From assembly GCF_000196255.1 (NCBI RefSeq), contig NC_006371.1, positions 1-64,000 on the forward strand: a stretch of 64,000 nt of DNA. The letters run 5' to 3'. Position numbers and translations under genes: made by a program. Of the stretch, positions 17,264-26,220 are shown in pieces. The notes beneath the pieces are model-generated. The model did not search any database. It saw only the letters and a list, made by a program, of their open reading frames with translations, and was not told where the DNA came from. The number at the start of each line of letters is the position of its first letter. The first letter of the stretch is position 1. This stretch comes from Photobacterium profundum SS9. GTDB taxonomy: Bacteria; Pseudomonadota; Gammaproteobacteria; Enterobacterales; Vibrionaceae.

Positions 17264-18151
17264 ATGTTCTACCTACTTCCCTTATTAACCGTTTCTATCT
17301 GGGCAGGGAATGCCATAGTAAACAAACTTTCTTTTAGCGTGATAGATCCAGGAGCGATCGCATTCTATCGATGGTTTTTTGCCATGCTGGTGCTGACCCC
17401 ATTTTTAGCAAAATCTATTTGGCAGCATCGCAAAACGATTAAACCGTACTTACCAAAATTAGCGTTTTTGTCGTTATTAGGCATGGTGTTAAACCAGTCT
17501 TTGGGCTATTTTGCCGCCGCGACAACAACAGCGACAAATATGGCATTAATCATATCGTTAGTGCCGTTGATCAGTATGTTTTTAAGTGTGCCATTACTTA
17601 GTCAACGTTTATCGCCGCTTGCCATTGTTGGGGCAATATTGTCACTGGGTGGGCTTGTGTTGATGCTAAGCCACGGTAATCTCCATCAATTAGCTGCGCA
17701 AGGAATCACCCAAGGTGATGGCTTATTGCTGATCGCAGCTTTTGTTTATGCACTTTATTGTGTTTTACTGAAACGCTGGCAAATGCCACTCACCAATTGG
17801 CAATCAGTGTATGTACAAGGTGTTCTCGCTGTCATTATGCTGTTTCCAATGTTTGTAAGCAGTGAACGCATGGCGATTACTGCAGAAGCATTTCCATTAG
17901 TGATGTATGCAGCAATGCTGGGTTCATTAATTGCTCCTTGGTGCTGGTTGTTAGGTATTCAACGTTTAGGTGCTGATCGTACTGCAATGTTCATGAACTT
18001 GATGCCAGTAATTACTGCGCTTATTGCAAGCGTAGTATTGAATGAGCAGTTAGAGTCTTACCATTATATTGGTGGGGTGATGGTATTAAGTGGCGTCGCG
18101 TTAGCCCAAAAGAAAGTCAAAGCACGTCAACAAAAAATGGCGACAGCATAG
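17264..18151 (+). CDS. EamA/DMT-family transporter
   Basis: The protein is 295 aa with ten predicted transmembrane helices in two EamA repeats (about 1-140 and 150-285). Family features include WAGNAIVNKL in helix 1, FYRWFFAML in helix 2, and LMPVITALIASVVLNE in the second repeat. These are drug/metabolite superfamily exporters; the substrate is unknown. The last 58 bases of the gene and the following terminator are repeated at 23974-24114, on the far side of the accessory island. Confidence 0.9.
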   Translation: MFYLLPLLTVSIWAGNAIVNKLSFSVIDPGAIAFYRWFFAMLVLTPFLAKSIWQHRKTIKPYLPKLAFLSLLGMVLNQSLGYFAAATTTATNMALIISLVPLISMFLSVPLLSQRLSPLAIVGAILSLGGLVLMLSHGNLHQLAAQGITQGDGLLLIAAFVYALYCVLLKRWQMPLTNWQSVYVQGVLAVIMLFPMFVSSERMAITAEAFPLVMYAAMLGSLIAPWCWLLGIQRLGADRTAMFMNLMPVITALIASVVLNEQLESYHYIGGVMVLSGVALAQKKVKARQQKMATA

Positions 18152-18234
18152 CTGTAAAGTGAACTAAAAAACGCGACAGTGAAAATAAAGCGGTAATAAC
18201 GTGTTTTATCTAAACACCGTTATTACCGTTTTTT
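18094..18234 (+). repeat. Left direct repeat bounding the accessory island
   Basis: These 141 bases (3' end of the eamA gene plus its terminator) recur at 23974-24114 with only two substitutions seen by eye. The island of about 5.7 kb lies between them. Confidence 0.9.
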
Positions 18235-18235
18235 T
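18190..18235 (+). terminator. Terminator after the EamA gene
   Basis: CGGTAATAAC (18191-18200) pairs with GTTATTACCG (18219-18228), extended by further pairing into the loop, and is followed by a run of seven T. Confidence 0.85.
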
Positions 18236-18264
18236 GTTTGTATGATAAGAAAAGTAATAAAATA

Positions 18265-19123
18265 GGGTTTGTTGCAAAAAATTCAGTCTCAGCTCAGAAT
18301 CCCTTTTCTTCCCCACCTAATCTAGCGACTCAATGACCAACCCGAATTCAAATGGAAACACTTTGCCCCTGAAATCATCCTTTGGTGCCTTCGTTGGTAT
18401 GGTTCGACCCCAATGAGTTACGCAAACCTCAGCGACATGCTGGCAGAACGGGGGATTTCGGTTAATCGCTCGACCATTTATCGTTGGTTCATTGAATATG
18501 CCCCGACATTACGCAAGAAGTTACGTCGCCATCAATTCATCCGGACTGACTCTTCGTGGCAGCTCGATGAAACCTACGTCAAAGTGAAGGGGAAGTGGCA
18601 CTACCTTTATCGTGCCATCAATAAGCAAGGCGAGACGCTGGATTTCTATTTTTCCCACAAACGTAATAAAAAAGCCGCGTATCAGTTCCTTAGGCGCTGC
18701 CTGAGATATTACGACGTAGATAATCAGCCTAAGACCTTAAACACCGACAAGCATTCCTCATACGCCAATGCGATTGCCCGCTTGAAGATGGAGGGACGAC
18801 TGCGAGTGGATGTCGAGCAGCGGCAAGTGAAGTGCCTCAATAATGGCATCGAGTCCGAACACGCCCCCATCAAGAAGCTCGTTGTCGCCACCGGCGGTTT
18901 CAAAATACAAAAGCGAGCCTGGTCAACCATCCAGGGATTCGAATCATTACGGATGTTGAACAAAGGCCAGTTTGATTTCTGGCTTCGTCATGATGAACGT
19001 AAAATCCTTGTGCGGGAGAGATCCGCCTTTATGAATCGTTTATTCAATGTTGAAGTGATTTACTCGTAATTTTAAGTCAATGACTGGCTAGATCCGCCTC
19101 ATCAGATTATTTGCAACAGCCCC
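18265..19123 (+). mobile_element. IS6-family insertion sequence, copy 1
   Basis: The imperfect inverted ends GGGTTTGTTGCAAA (18265) and its counterpart TTTGCAACAGCCC (ending 19123) enclose one transposase gene. Size (about 860 bp) and ends fit IS6. I see no 8-bp target duplication at the ends. It marks the left side of the accessory island. Confidence 0.8.
18413..19069 (+). CDS. IS6-family transposase, start codon apparently lost
   Basis: This is a DDE transposase of 218 aa from the first ATG. Catalytic residues are visible in QLDETYVKVKG, LNTDKHSSYA and IESEHAPIK. Family-like coding sequence continues upstream in the same frame (NDQPEFKWKHFAPEIILW, from about 18331) to an in-frame TAG, without an ATG. 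The related remnant near 30700 has ATGAAC at the equivalent position, so this copy seems to have lost a few bases at its start. It may be inactive or use a non-standard start. Confidence 0.8.
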   Translation: MSYANLSDMLAERGISVNRSTIYRWFIEYAPTLRKKLRRHQFIRTDSSWQLDETYVKVKGKWHYLYRAINKQGETLDFYFSHKRNKKAAYQFLRRCLRYYDVDNQPKTLNTDKHSSYANAIARLKMEGRLRVDVEQRQVKCLNNGIESEHAPIKKLVVATGGFKIQKRAWSTIQGFESLRMLNKGQFDFWLRHDERKILVRERSAFMNRLFNVEVIYS

Positions 19124-19199
19124 ATACAAGTTGCTGAATTTAGCTACACTTTGAACATACTTGTAATAACAGTCAGCCACAGCTGTAAGGATACGTGCT

Positions 19200-22037
19200 A
19201 TGCCGGTCGACTCCGAAAGTCCGCTAGGTCGTGAGCCAGAGCAAACAGCGCAATCAGTACTGAATGTCATTAAAGAACTAGTTAAAGAACTGCGGCAAGG
19301 GCAGGAACCCCCTGAGCCGATTCAGCTCGATTGTGATTTTGACCGTGATCTGGGGTTTGACAGCCTTGCCCGTGCCGAGTTGATCCAACGTATAGAACAG
19401 CAGTTTAAGGTAAACCTGCCCGATCAAACGCTGGCAGTGATAGAAACACCACGGGATTTGTTACGGGAACTGCTTCACGCAGAGAGCCAGGACACAGCTT
19501 TAGTGTCTGAACAAATTATCAGGCAGATTAAGCTCGGGGCCGTCGAATCCGCGCCTGAACAGATGGAGACCCTGCAGCAAGTCCTTGACTGGCATGTGAA
19601 AGAGCATCCTGACCGTCCGCACCTTTATGTTTATCAGAATGCCGATCAGGTAACAGAGATCAGTTACCGGGCATTGCGGGATGAAGCATTGCGGATTGCA
19701 TCCGGGCTGGTGAAGCAAGATGTTGAACCCGGTCAGTGCATTGCCATTATGCTGCCGACCAGCAATGACTATTTTTACAGTTTTTTCGGGATACTGTTTG
19801 CCAGAGCCATTCCAGTTCCTATCTACCCCCCGGCACGGCCTTCACAGATAGAAGATCACTTAAAGCGCCATGCCCGTATTCTGCAAAACTCTCAGGTGCG
19901 TATCCTGATCACTGTCCCGGAAGCCAAGCCGCTCTCGCAATTGCTTCGGCTTCAGGTGCCTTCTATTCAAGCCGTGGTCACTGTTCCTGAGCTAAGGCAA
20001 GCCGCCTCCGGACCGCTCTCTACGGGTGATGCTCAGAGTTCGGATATTGCCTTTTTACAGTATACATCTGGCAGTACCGGAAACCCCAAAGGAGTAGCTT
20101 TGACGCATGCCAACCTGCTTGCTAACGTGCGGACTATGGGCAGAGTCGTGTGCGTCGATTCGACCGATGTTTTTGTCAGCTGGCTGCCGGTATACCACGA
20201 CATGGGGTTGATCGGTACCTGGTTCGGCAGCCTGTATCACGCTATCCCCTTAGTGATCATGTCGCCCTTGTTGTTTTTGTCCAAACCTCAGCGCTGGCTG
20301 TGGGCGATACATCATCATCGCGGTACTTTGTCACCGGCACCCAATTTTGCGTATGAGTTATGTATCAACAAAATCGACGATGCCGAGCTTGAGGGATTAG
20401 ATCTCAGCACCTGGCGGCTGTCATGGAATGGCGCTGAGCCTGTCAGCCCGAGCACGATACGTCGCTTTACTGAGCGATTCGCTAAATATGGCTTTCGCCC
20501 CGAAACCATGTCACCAGTTTATGGATTGGCAGAATGCTCTGTTGGCCTGACCTTCCCGACCAGTGTGCGTCTTCCCCTGATTGAGCGTATCAGACGTGAG
20601 CCAATGGAGCGTTTTGGCCGGGCGATTACGGCAGCAGCAGATGAGACGGATGTCATGCAGATAGTGGGCTTAGGTCAGCCGCTGCCGGGACACCAGATCC
20701 GTATTGTTGACGAATTTGGCAGGGAGTTACCGGAGCGGGAGGAAGGAGGGTTGGAGTTTAAAGGGCCTTCCGCTACCCAGGGGTATTATCGGGATCCGGA
20801 AAAGACGCAACAGTTGTTTCATGGTGAATGGCTTGATACCGGAGACCGAGCCTTTATGGTTGGTGGCGAGCTGTTTATTACCGGACGGAGCAAAGATATT
20901 ATTATTCGTGCTGGTCGAAACATTCATCCCCACGAACTGGAAGAAGCGGTGTGCAATATCCCGGGGATCCGAAAAGGCTGTGTCGCGGCATTTGCCAGTC
21001 ATGACAGCCATTCCGGCACTGAGCGGTTGATTGTACTGGCGGAAACACGTGAAACCGACAAAGTGCAGCAACAGCGACTACAGCAGGAAGTAAACAACCT
21101 TTCTCTGGATCTGCTGGGTAGTCCCCCAGATGAAGTGGTGATCGCACCGCCTCATACCGTACCTAAAACCTCCAGCGGCAAAATTCGTCGCGCAGCATGC
21201 AAAGATCTTTACGAGCAAAATAAACTCGATGCCCGGCAACGTACCGTGTGGTGGCAGACGCTTCGTTTGATGATGGCAGGAATAAATCCTCAGCTGAGGC
21301 GCTACTGGCGAATAGTTTCAGATTTTAGTTATGCAGCTTACATGTGGCTGGTTATGGCCGTCCTTGCGCCATGTGTCTGGTGCCTGGTTGCGGTCGTTCC
21401 CAATAAACGCTGGTGCTGGTCGGTTGCCAGGCTTGGCGTTCGCTTACTGATCTTGTTTACCGGAACCAGGGTAACGATGAAGGGGAAGGAAAACCTGCCT
21501 GATAATACCCCCTGTATCTTGGTTGCTAACCATTCCAGCTACCTTGATGGGCTGATAATGGCGCTGGCAGCCCCGACAGAATGTAATTTTGTTGCCAAGG
21601 CGGAGCTATTGAAAAATCCTTTCGCCCGCATTTTTCTGTCCCGGCTGGATACCGAATTTGTTGAGCGTTTTGATATGCAAAAAGGTGTGACCGATGCCCG
21701 GCGGATAGCGGCCAATGCCAGGAACAACCGCTCCCTGTTCTTTTTTCCCGAAGGAACCTTATATCGAATGCCCGGACTTCACGAGTTTCATATGGGGGCG
21801 TTTATAGCTGCGGTCGATGGTGCTCTGCCTGTCGTGCCAATCACCCTTTGTGGTACACGCTCAAAACTGCGTGGTAAATCTCTATTTCCCAGACGGGGAG
21901 ATATCAGCGTGACGATTGGCAAACCGCTGACTCCACAAGGGACTGACTGGAATGCAGCCCTCGCTCTGAGGGATCAGGCCAGAGCTGAAATTCTGAGCCA
22001 TTGTGGTGAACCGGATTTGGCACACATAGAAAAGTAA
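19200..22037 (+). CDS. ACP - fatty-acyl-AMP ligase - PlsC acyltransferase fusion protein
   Basis: The protein is 945 aa with three domains. Residues 1-95 are an acyl carrier domain, with the phosphopantetheine site at Ser55 (GFDSLARAE). Residues 120-680 are an adenylating domain of the FAAL type: P-loop-like YTSGSTGNPKG at 289, YGLAECSVG, WLDTGDRAF, KTSSGKIRR. After hydrophobic segments near 705-745, residues 755-940 form an acylglycerophosphate acyltransferase domain (NHSSYLDG at 777, FFPEGTLYRMPG at 848). Inference: a free fatty acid is activated, loaded on the ACP and transferred to a lysophospholipid or similar acceptor at the membrane. Base composition is clearly more GC-rich than its neighbours, and it lies between insertion sequences, suggesting transfer. 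The acceptor is unknown. Confidence 0.88.
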   Translation: MPVDSESPLGREPEQTAQSVLNVIKELVKELRQGQEPPEPIQLDCDFDRDLGFDSLARAELIQRIEQQFKVNLPDQTLAVIETPRDLLRELLHAESQDTALVSEQIIRQIKLGAVESAPEQMETLQQVLDWHVKEHPDRPHLYVYQNADQVTEISYRALRDEALRIASGLVKQDVEPGQCIAIMLPTSNDYFYSFFGILFARAIPVPIYPPARPSQIEDHLKRHARILQNSQVRILITVPEAKPLSQLLRLQVPSIQAVVTVPELRQAASGPLSTGDAQSSDIAFLQYTSGSTGNPKGVALTHANLLANVRTMGRVVCVDSTDVFVSWLPVYHDMGLIGTWFGSLYHAIPLVIMSPLLFLSKPQRWLWAIHHHRGTLSPAPNFAYELCINKIDDAELEGLDLSTWRLSWNGAEPVSPSTIRRFTERFAKYGFRPETMSPVYGLAECSVGLTFPTSVRLPLIERIRREPMERFGRAITAAADETDVMQIVGLGQPLPGHQIRIVDEFGRELPEREEGGLEFKGPSATQGYYRDPEKTQQLFHGEWLDTGDRAFMVGGELFITGRSKDIIIRAGRNIHPHELEEAVCNIPGIRKGCVAAFASHDSHSGTERLIVLAETRETDKVQQQRLQQEVNNLSLDLLGSPPDEVVIAPPHTVPKTSSGKIRRAACKDLYEQNKLDARQRTVWWQTLRLMMAGINPQLRRYWRIVSDFSYAAYMWLVMAVLAPCVWCLVAVVPNKRWCWSVARLGVRLLILFTGTRVTMKGKENLPDNTPCILVANHSSYLDGLIMALAAPTECNFVAKAELLKNPFARIFLSRLDTEFVERFDMQKGVTDARRIAANARNNRSLFFFPEGTLYRMPGLHEFHMGAFIAAVDGALPVVPITLCGTRSKLRGKSLFPRRGDISVTIGKPLTPQGTDWNAALALRDQARAEILSHCGEPDLAHIEK

Positions 22038-22096
22038 GATTAAAACCACGCTGATCAAGGTATTTAACGTAATGAGTGTAATGAGATATTTTTGGG

Positions 22097-22904
22097 GGTT
22101 TTGTCGCAAGCTTACTCAATGCTTTATGATTGCAGAACTTTTTCCTACGTAGCGATCGCATGACCATCAAATTCACAGGCCGTCATTTTCCTTCCGAGAT
22201 CATACTGCAGTCCGTTCGTTACTATCTTTCCTATAAACTGAGCTACCGTGAAATTGAAGAGGTATTGGCAGAGCGTGGCATCAATGTTGACCACTCAACC
22301 TTGAACCGCTGGGTGATTAAATATGCGCCATTACTGGAGCATCGAGCTCGCGGAAGAAAGAAGCCAGTAGCTTCTTCGTGGCGGATGGACGAGACTTATA
22401 TCAACGTAAAAGGCCAATGGAAATACTACTACCGAGCCGTTGATAAATATGGTGATGTGATTGATTTTCTTCTGCGTGATAAGCAGGATGAAAAAGCGGC
22501 TAGAGCCTTTTTCCAAAAGGCCATCGGTCAACATGGATTACCTGATAAAGTGGTTATTGACGGCAGCCATTCCAATGCGTTAACACTGCATCATATCAAT
22601 GTTGATCTTTGGCATAACGGGCACATGCTAAGTTTAATTGAAATCCTTTCAATCAAGTATCTGAACAATATCGTCGAGCAAAGCCACCGCAGAGTGAAAG
22701 GTAAAATGAATCAATGTTTAGGATGGAAATCAGACGAAGGCGCAAAGGCCACACTCGCTGGCATAGAGCTGTGGTCGATGATTAAAAATGGACAGCTCGA
22801 CAACCCTGATGGTTTATCTGTTTGGGATGAATTCTACGCGCTTGCAGCCTAATTGCATCTGAAAATCAGTACGTTTGTACTTCAGCATAACTTTGCGACA
22901 TATA
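22097..22904 (+). mobile_element. IS6-family insertion sequence, copy 2
   Basis: The short inverted ends TTTGTCGCAAG (about 22099-22110) and CTTTGCGACA (22891-22900) flank a complete transposase gene. The total is about 810 bp, the usual IS6 size. Its sequence differs from copy 1, so the two are not a simple composite transposon. Confidence 0.8.
22160..22852 (+). CDS. IS6-family transposase
   Basis: From ATG at 22160 (MTIKFTGRHFPSEIIL) the protein is 230 aa, full length for the family; the frame is open to an ATG at 22130. An N-terminal helix-turn-helix (LSYREIEEVLAERGINVDHS) is followed by a DDE domain with Asp in RMDETYINVKG, Asp in VVIDGSHSNA and Glu in NIVEQSHRRVKGK. It appears intact. 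Confidence 0.9.
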   Translation: MTIKFTGRHFPSEIILQSVRYYLSYKLSYREIEEVLAERGINVDHSTLNRWVIKYAPLLEHRARGRKKPVASSWRMDETYINVKGQWKYYYRAVDKYGDVIDFLLRDKQDEKAARAFFQKAIGQHGLPDKVVIDGSHSNALTLHHINVDLWHNGHMLSLIEILSIKYLNNIVEQSHRRVKGKMNQCLGWKSDEGAKATLAGIELWSMIKNGQLDNPDGLSVWDEFYALAA

Positions 22905-23960
22905 TGAACCATCCCTATTTGCAAGGTAATTTTTAGTGATGTTGGTATAGATCTAAGTTGCAGTCATATATTCGGCATCTAAGTTAAACTTGTGCCCTGA
23001 TGTAAATCCGCACTCTTCTACCTCATCAAAACCATGGCCTCTAGGGCCGTGTCGCAAAACAGGTTTTAGAAGAGCAGGTATGACCTATGTTTCATCATCT
23101 AAAATTAACTAACGCAAACTTATTGAAATGCTTACCGTAAAGTTGATATTAAGCTACTTAATATTGTGTATTAGGCAGCCACCTTTTGATTGTTGAAATC
23201 AAACTCTTTTCCCGTACTCAGAATTGACCATATGATCCTGGCATTCTTATTTGCCAATGCAACCGCTGCTTTATTAAAGTTAAGCGTACATTTCTTCTCT
23301 GTTAACCAGCGGCCATATTCGTTGTCCAGGTTTTTACACTTCGACAAGGCTGATCTGGCACCGTGAATAAGTAATGTTCGCAAGTATCTATCTCCTCGCT
23401 TGCTGATACCCAATAAAATCTGCTTGTCTCCGCTAGAATGCTGCCTTGGTACTAGGCCAAGCCATGCGGACATGTGTCTGCCATTCTTAAATACATCTGG
23501 ATTTGGAACCGCAGAGATCAGTGCTGTTGCTGTTAATTCTCCGACACCGGGGATGTTCATAATTCGGCGGCAGTCTTCATGTTGCCTACAGATCTGTTTG
23601 ACCTTTGCTGCCCCTGTTGGAATAGTAATTCCATATTCCAAATTGAGGACTAATGAGTTTAACTATATGGCCATACCTTTGGAAAACCCTGGCCCAATAA
23701 TTGGCACCTCCACAAGATTCCATGACGATCGTGCATGGTGGAGTGTTAGCGATATATTCAGCCAGTGCATCTCTTGATAATCGCTTTTTTAAAACGGCTT
23801 TCCCATTACAATCAACACCGTGCAATTGAAACATATTCTTAGCAATATCAATACCCAGTAAGTTAATAACCATCACTCTATCTCCCACTTATCAATTAAT
23901 TGCTTATTAATTGTCACCATAATCATAGCCTGACGGGACGCTATGGGGTGGGATGGTTCA
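22905..23960 (-). mobile_element. IS1111-type (IS110 family) element, internally deleted
   Basis: The 11-bp inverted repeats TGAACCATCCC (22905-22915) and GGGATGGTTCA (23950-23960) match the subterminal repeats that distinguish IS1111 members from other IS110 elements. The transposase lies on the minus strand, with about 255 bases of non-coding DNA after its stop. That is where IS1111 elements are expected to encode their target-guiding (bridge/seek) RNA. The transposase gene is broken. Confidence 0.7.
23171..23888 (-). pseudogene. IS110-family transposase, deleted and frameshifted
   Basis: The N-terminal part (23888 to about 23645) has the RuvC-like start LLGIDIAKNMFQLHG and runs to LISPQF. 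The C-terminal part (about 23641 to 23171) begins LEYGITIPTG in another frame and has the transposase_20 signature IPGVGELTATALI and GRHMSAWLGLVPRQ. Roughly 80-100 residues normally between SPQF and the EYG segment are missing, including further catalytic acidic residues. The element cannot move by itself. Confidence 0.85.
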
Positions 23961-23973
23961 TTACATTAAAACT

Positions 23974-24114
23974 CGTCGCGTTAGCCCAAAAGAAAGTCAA
24001 AGCACGTCAACAAAAAATGGCGACTGCATAGCTGTAAAGTGAACTAAAAAACGCGACAGTGAAAATAAAGCGGTAATAACGTGTTTTATCTAAATACCGT
24101 TATTACCGTTTTTT
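23974..24114 (+). repeat. Right direct repeat bounding the accessory island
   Basis: This second copy of 18094-18234 carries the 58-base tail of the EamA gene without the rest of it, and the terminator hairpin (24071-24108). The stop codon of the next gene (minus strand, 24090-24092) lies within this hairpin loop, so it is also placed to end that transcript. Confidence 0.9.
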
Positions 24115-25685
24115 GCCAATAAAAGTTGACCTGAACGTGTGTTCAGATATTTTCCCTGAACGACTTTTTGCTGACCGTTTACCCATAAATTGTGCAGACC
24201 GGTTGCATACCTTTCTGGTTGCTCTATTGTTGCATGATCACAGAAATCAGCACCAAACATAGCAATATCGGCATAATAGCCTGGTGCTAATTTTCCCCGC
24301 TTGTGAAGTGAAAATGTCTCTGCGCTTAACGCTGTCATTTTACGAATCGCCTGCTCAAGCGACAGTAATTTACGTTGAGTGACAAATTGGTTAATGATCC
24401 GTGGGAACGAGCCACTGACTCTCGGGTGAAGCCTGCCTCCGAGGAGGGTGTCTGAGCCAACCATCCCCTGTGGGTGCTGAAGGATCTGCTCAACAAGTGC
24501 CTCATCCATAAAATAATCAATCATCCGGACATTACCCTGCTCACGGATGAGAAGATCTAACGTAAAATCGACGGGATGCTGATCCGTTTGTTGTGCACAT
24601 TCAGCAATAGAGATCCCTACCCATTTCTGAGCTTCTTGGCTTTCAACTTCGCAAATAAGAATATTTTCCCAACCGACTAACGCGGGTAAGTTATCCCAAG
24701 GTTCGCTTGCCTGAGGTAAAATACGTTCAGAAAGCCAGTCATGGACTTGTCGTCTGACGGCGGAGGTGTGTAACTTTTTCATCAATTCATCCGGTGCGTA
24801 GGCGCGGATCAGGGCCGGAGGCAATATAGAAAATAGCGTTGTACTTCCGTAATGGTACGGATATTGGTCGAAGGAGATCTGATAACGTTCGATTAATGAT
24901 AGTAACGATGATAATTTTCCCGCATTACGCCGGCCAATTAGCTTCAGGTGGGAAATATGCAACTGGCAACCAGCTTGTTCAGATAATACGATCATCTCTT
25001 GTAGCGCTTCAAGGATCTGATCACTTTCACTACGCATGTGTACAACAATTGGTTTCTGATGTTTAGCCGCAACCTGAGCAACGGTTAACAGTTCATCGCG
25101 ATCACTAAATAGAGCAGGGTGATAGATCAATCCCAGACTGACCCCTCTGGCTCCAGCCCCTAGGGCTTCATCTGTCAATTGAGCCAGTTTCAGTCGCTGA
25201 TTTTTATTCATCGGTATGCTGCTGTTACCACAGATCTGATAACGCAATAAGCCATGCGGTAAGAAGGCGGATACGTTAACTTCTAATCCCTGCTGCTCAA
25301 GGGCCGATGTATAACTGGGAAAATCGTCCCAGCCCCAATCGATCGGTGGATTACCTATTATTAGACGCTTTCTGTGTTCAGCTTGCAGTTCCTTTGGCAA
25401 TGGTGAAACACCAAGACCACAGAGGCCGACAAGTTCGGTGGTGATGCCTTGCATTATTTTTGGCTTAAACCCTTGTGGTAAAAACGTTGCTAGATCGGTG
25501 TGGCTATGAACGTCAATAAATCCCGGCGTCACAAAAGCACCATCAGCATCGATGACGTGATCAACCGCTGTTGTGATAAAAGGGGAAATGTCAGTAATGA
25601 CTTGATTATTAATTAATATATCACTTTTAAAAGCATTACTACCACGACCATCAATTACCGTCGCATTTTTGATTAACTGACGCAT
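24090..25685 (-). CDS. N-acyl-D-amino-acid deacylase family amidohydrolase
   Basis: The predicted reaction is hydrolysis of an N-acyl-D-amino acid to the D-amino acid and a carboxylate. The protein is 531 aa from MRQLIKNATVIDG, preceded by GGAG; the frame is open 13 codons further up. The metal-binding motif is DVHSHTD near the N-terminus, with HMRSES and HISHLKLIG after it. The C-terminal signature GSDTLLGGRLHPRVSGSFPR is typical of D-aminoacylases. Substrate specificity is not determined. It is on the same strand as the GH4/ABC genes, but a small plus-strand gene and a repeat lie between. Confidence 0.87.
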   Translation of the reverse strand: MRQLIKNATVIDGRGSNAFKSDILINNQVITDISPFITTAVDHVIDADGAFVTPGFIDVHSHTDLATFLPQGFKPKIMQGITTELVGLCGLGVSPLPKELQAEHRKRLIIGNPPIDWGWDDFPSYTSALEQQGLEVNVSAFLPHGLLRYQICGNSSIPMNKNQRLKLAQLTDEALGAGARGVSLGLIYHPALFSDRDELLTVAQVAAKHQKPIVVHMRSESDQILEALQEMIVLSEQAGCQLHISHLKLIGRRNAGKLSSLLSLIERYQISFDQYPYHYGSTTLFSILPPALIRAYAPDELMKKLHTSAVRRQVHDWLSERILPQASEPWDNLPALVGWENILICEVESQEAQKWVGISIAECAQQTDQHPVDFTLDLLIREQGNVRMIDYFMDEALVEQILQHPQGMVGSDTLLGGRLHPRVSGSFPRIINQFVTQRKLLSLEQAIRKMTALSAETFSLHKRGKLAPGYYADIAMFGADFCDHATIEQPERYATGLHNLWVNGQQKVVQGKYLNTRSGQLLLAKNGNNGI

Positions 25686-25903
25686 TATTGTTACTCCATC
25701 ATCAATGACATGCCAGTACGGCACTTGAGTAAATCCTAATTTTATTCGTTATTATGATAGAACGGTTTGTGTGACAAATGTAATAAAATAAATGGGTTAT
25801 AAAGTTCAACGAAAAATGCAGATTATTGTAAACCTAATGTTGCATTTATGATTTTCATAACCTGTTATGTTTAAACAACGAGATCATAACAAGTGAGTAC
25901 ATT

Positions 25904-26062
25904 ATGAAAGTTGTTGTTGAATTCCAAAAAAATGGTATCTATCGAGATCACTACTGGGAAGGGTACTTTCACTCTGTTAAAGGTCAGCTGCGTGAAGTAA
26001 CACCGTCTTATGCGGCACAGTTAATTAAAGAGTCGAAAGCGACGTTGTATGTGAAGGAGTGA
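25904..26062 (+). CDS. Small hypothetical protein, 52 aa
   Basis: This short frame encodes MKVVVEFQKNGIYRDHYWEG..., ending LYVKE. The product is soluble and charged, with alternating hydrophobic residues at the start suggesting beta strands. It has no recognised domain. Codon content looks protein-like, and it fills the gap between two minus-strand genes. There is only a weak AAGTGAG ribosome binding site. I do not recognise the family. Confidence 0.55.
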   Translation: MKVVVEFQKNGIYRDHYWEGYFHSVKGQLREVTPSYAAQLIKESKATLYVKE

Positions 26063-26070
26063 TAAAACTT

Positions 26071-26139
26071 ATATCAAACTAGATAAGTACCTGATCATCC
26101 TGAGCAACTATCTGATCATTTACTTATCCAGAATGGTAT
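26071..26139. repeat. Dispersed inverted repeat, family 2, copy 2
   Basis: The arms ATATCAAACTAGATAAGT (26071-26088) and ACTTATCCAGAATGGTAT (26122-26139) pair imperfectly. Two CTGATCAT segments lie inside. It matches the element at 2701-2773 along most of its length. Confidence 0.7.
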
Positions 26140-26220
26140 TAAATGTCACATTCTTGAAGGTTATTTCGCAAACCGGATTGTGGGATATGATCACCGTCAC
26201 TATCTTTATTGCACGTTTAG

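Noticed and set aside
19200..22037. Composite transposon formed by two identical IS6 copies around the lipid gene
   Set aside because: The two transposases and their terminal repeats differ clearly in sequence, so they do not form a classical composite pair.
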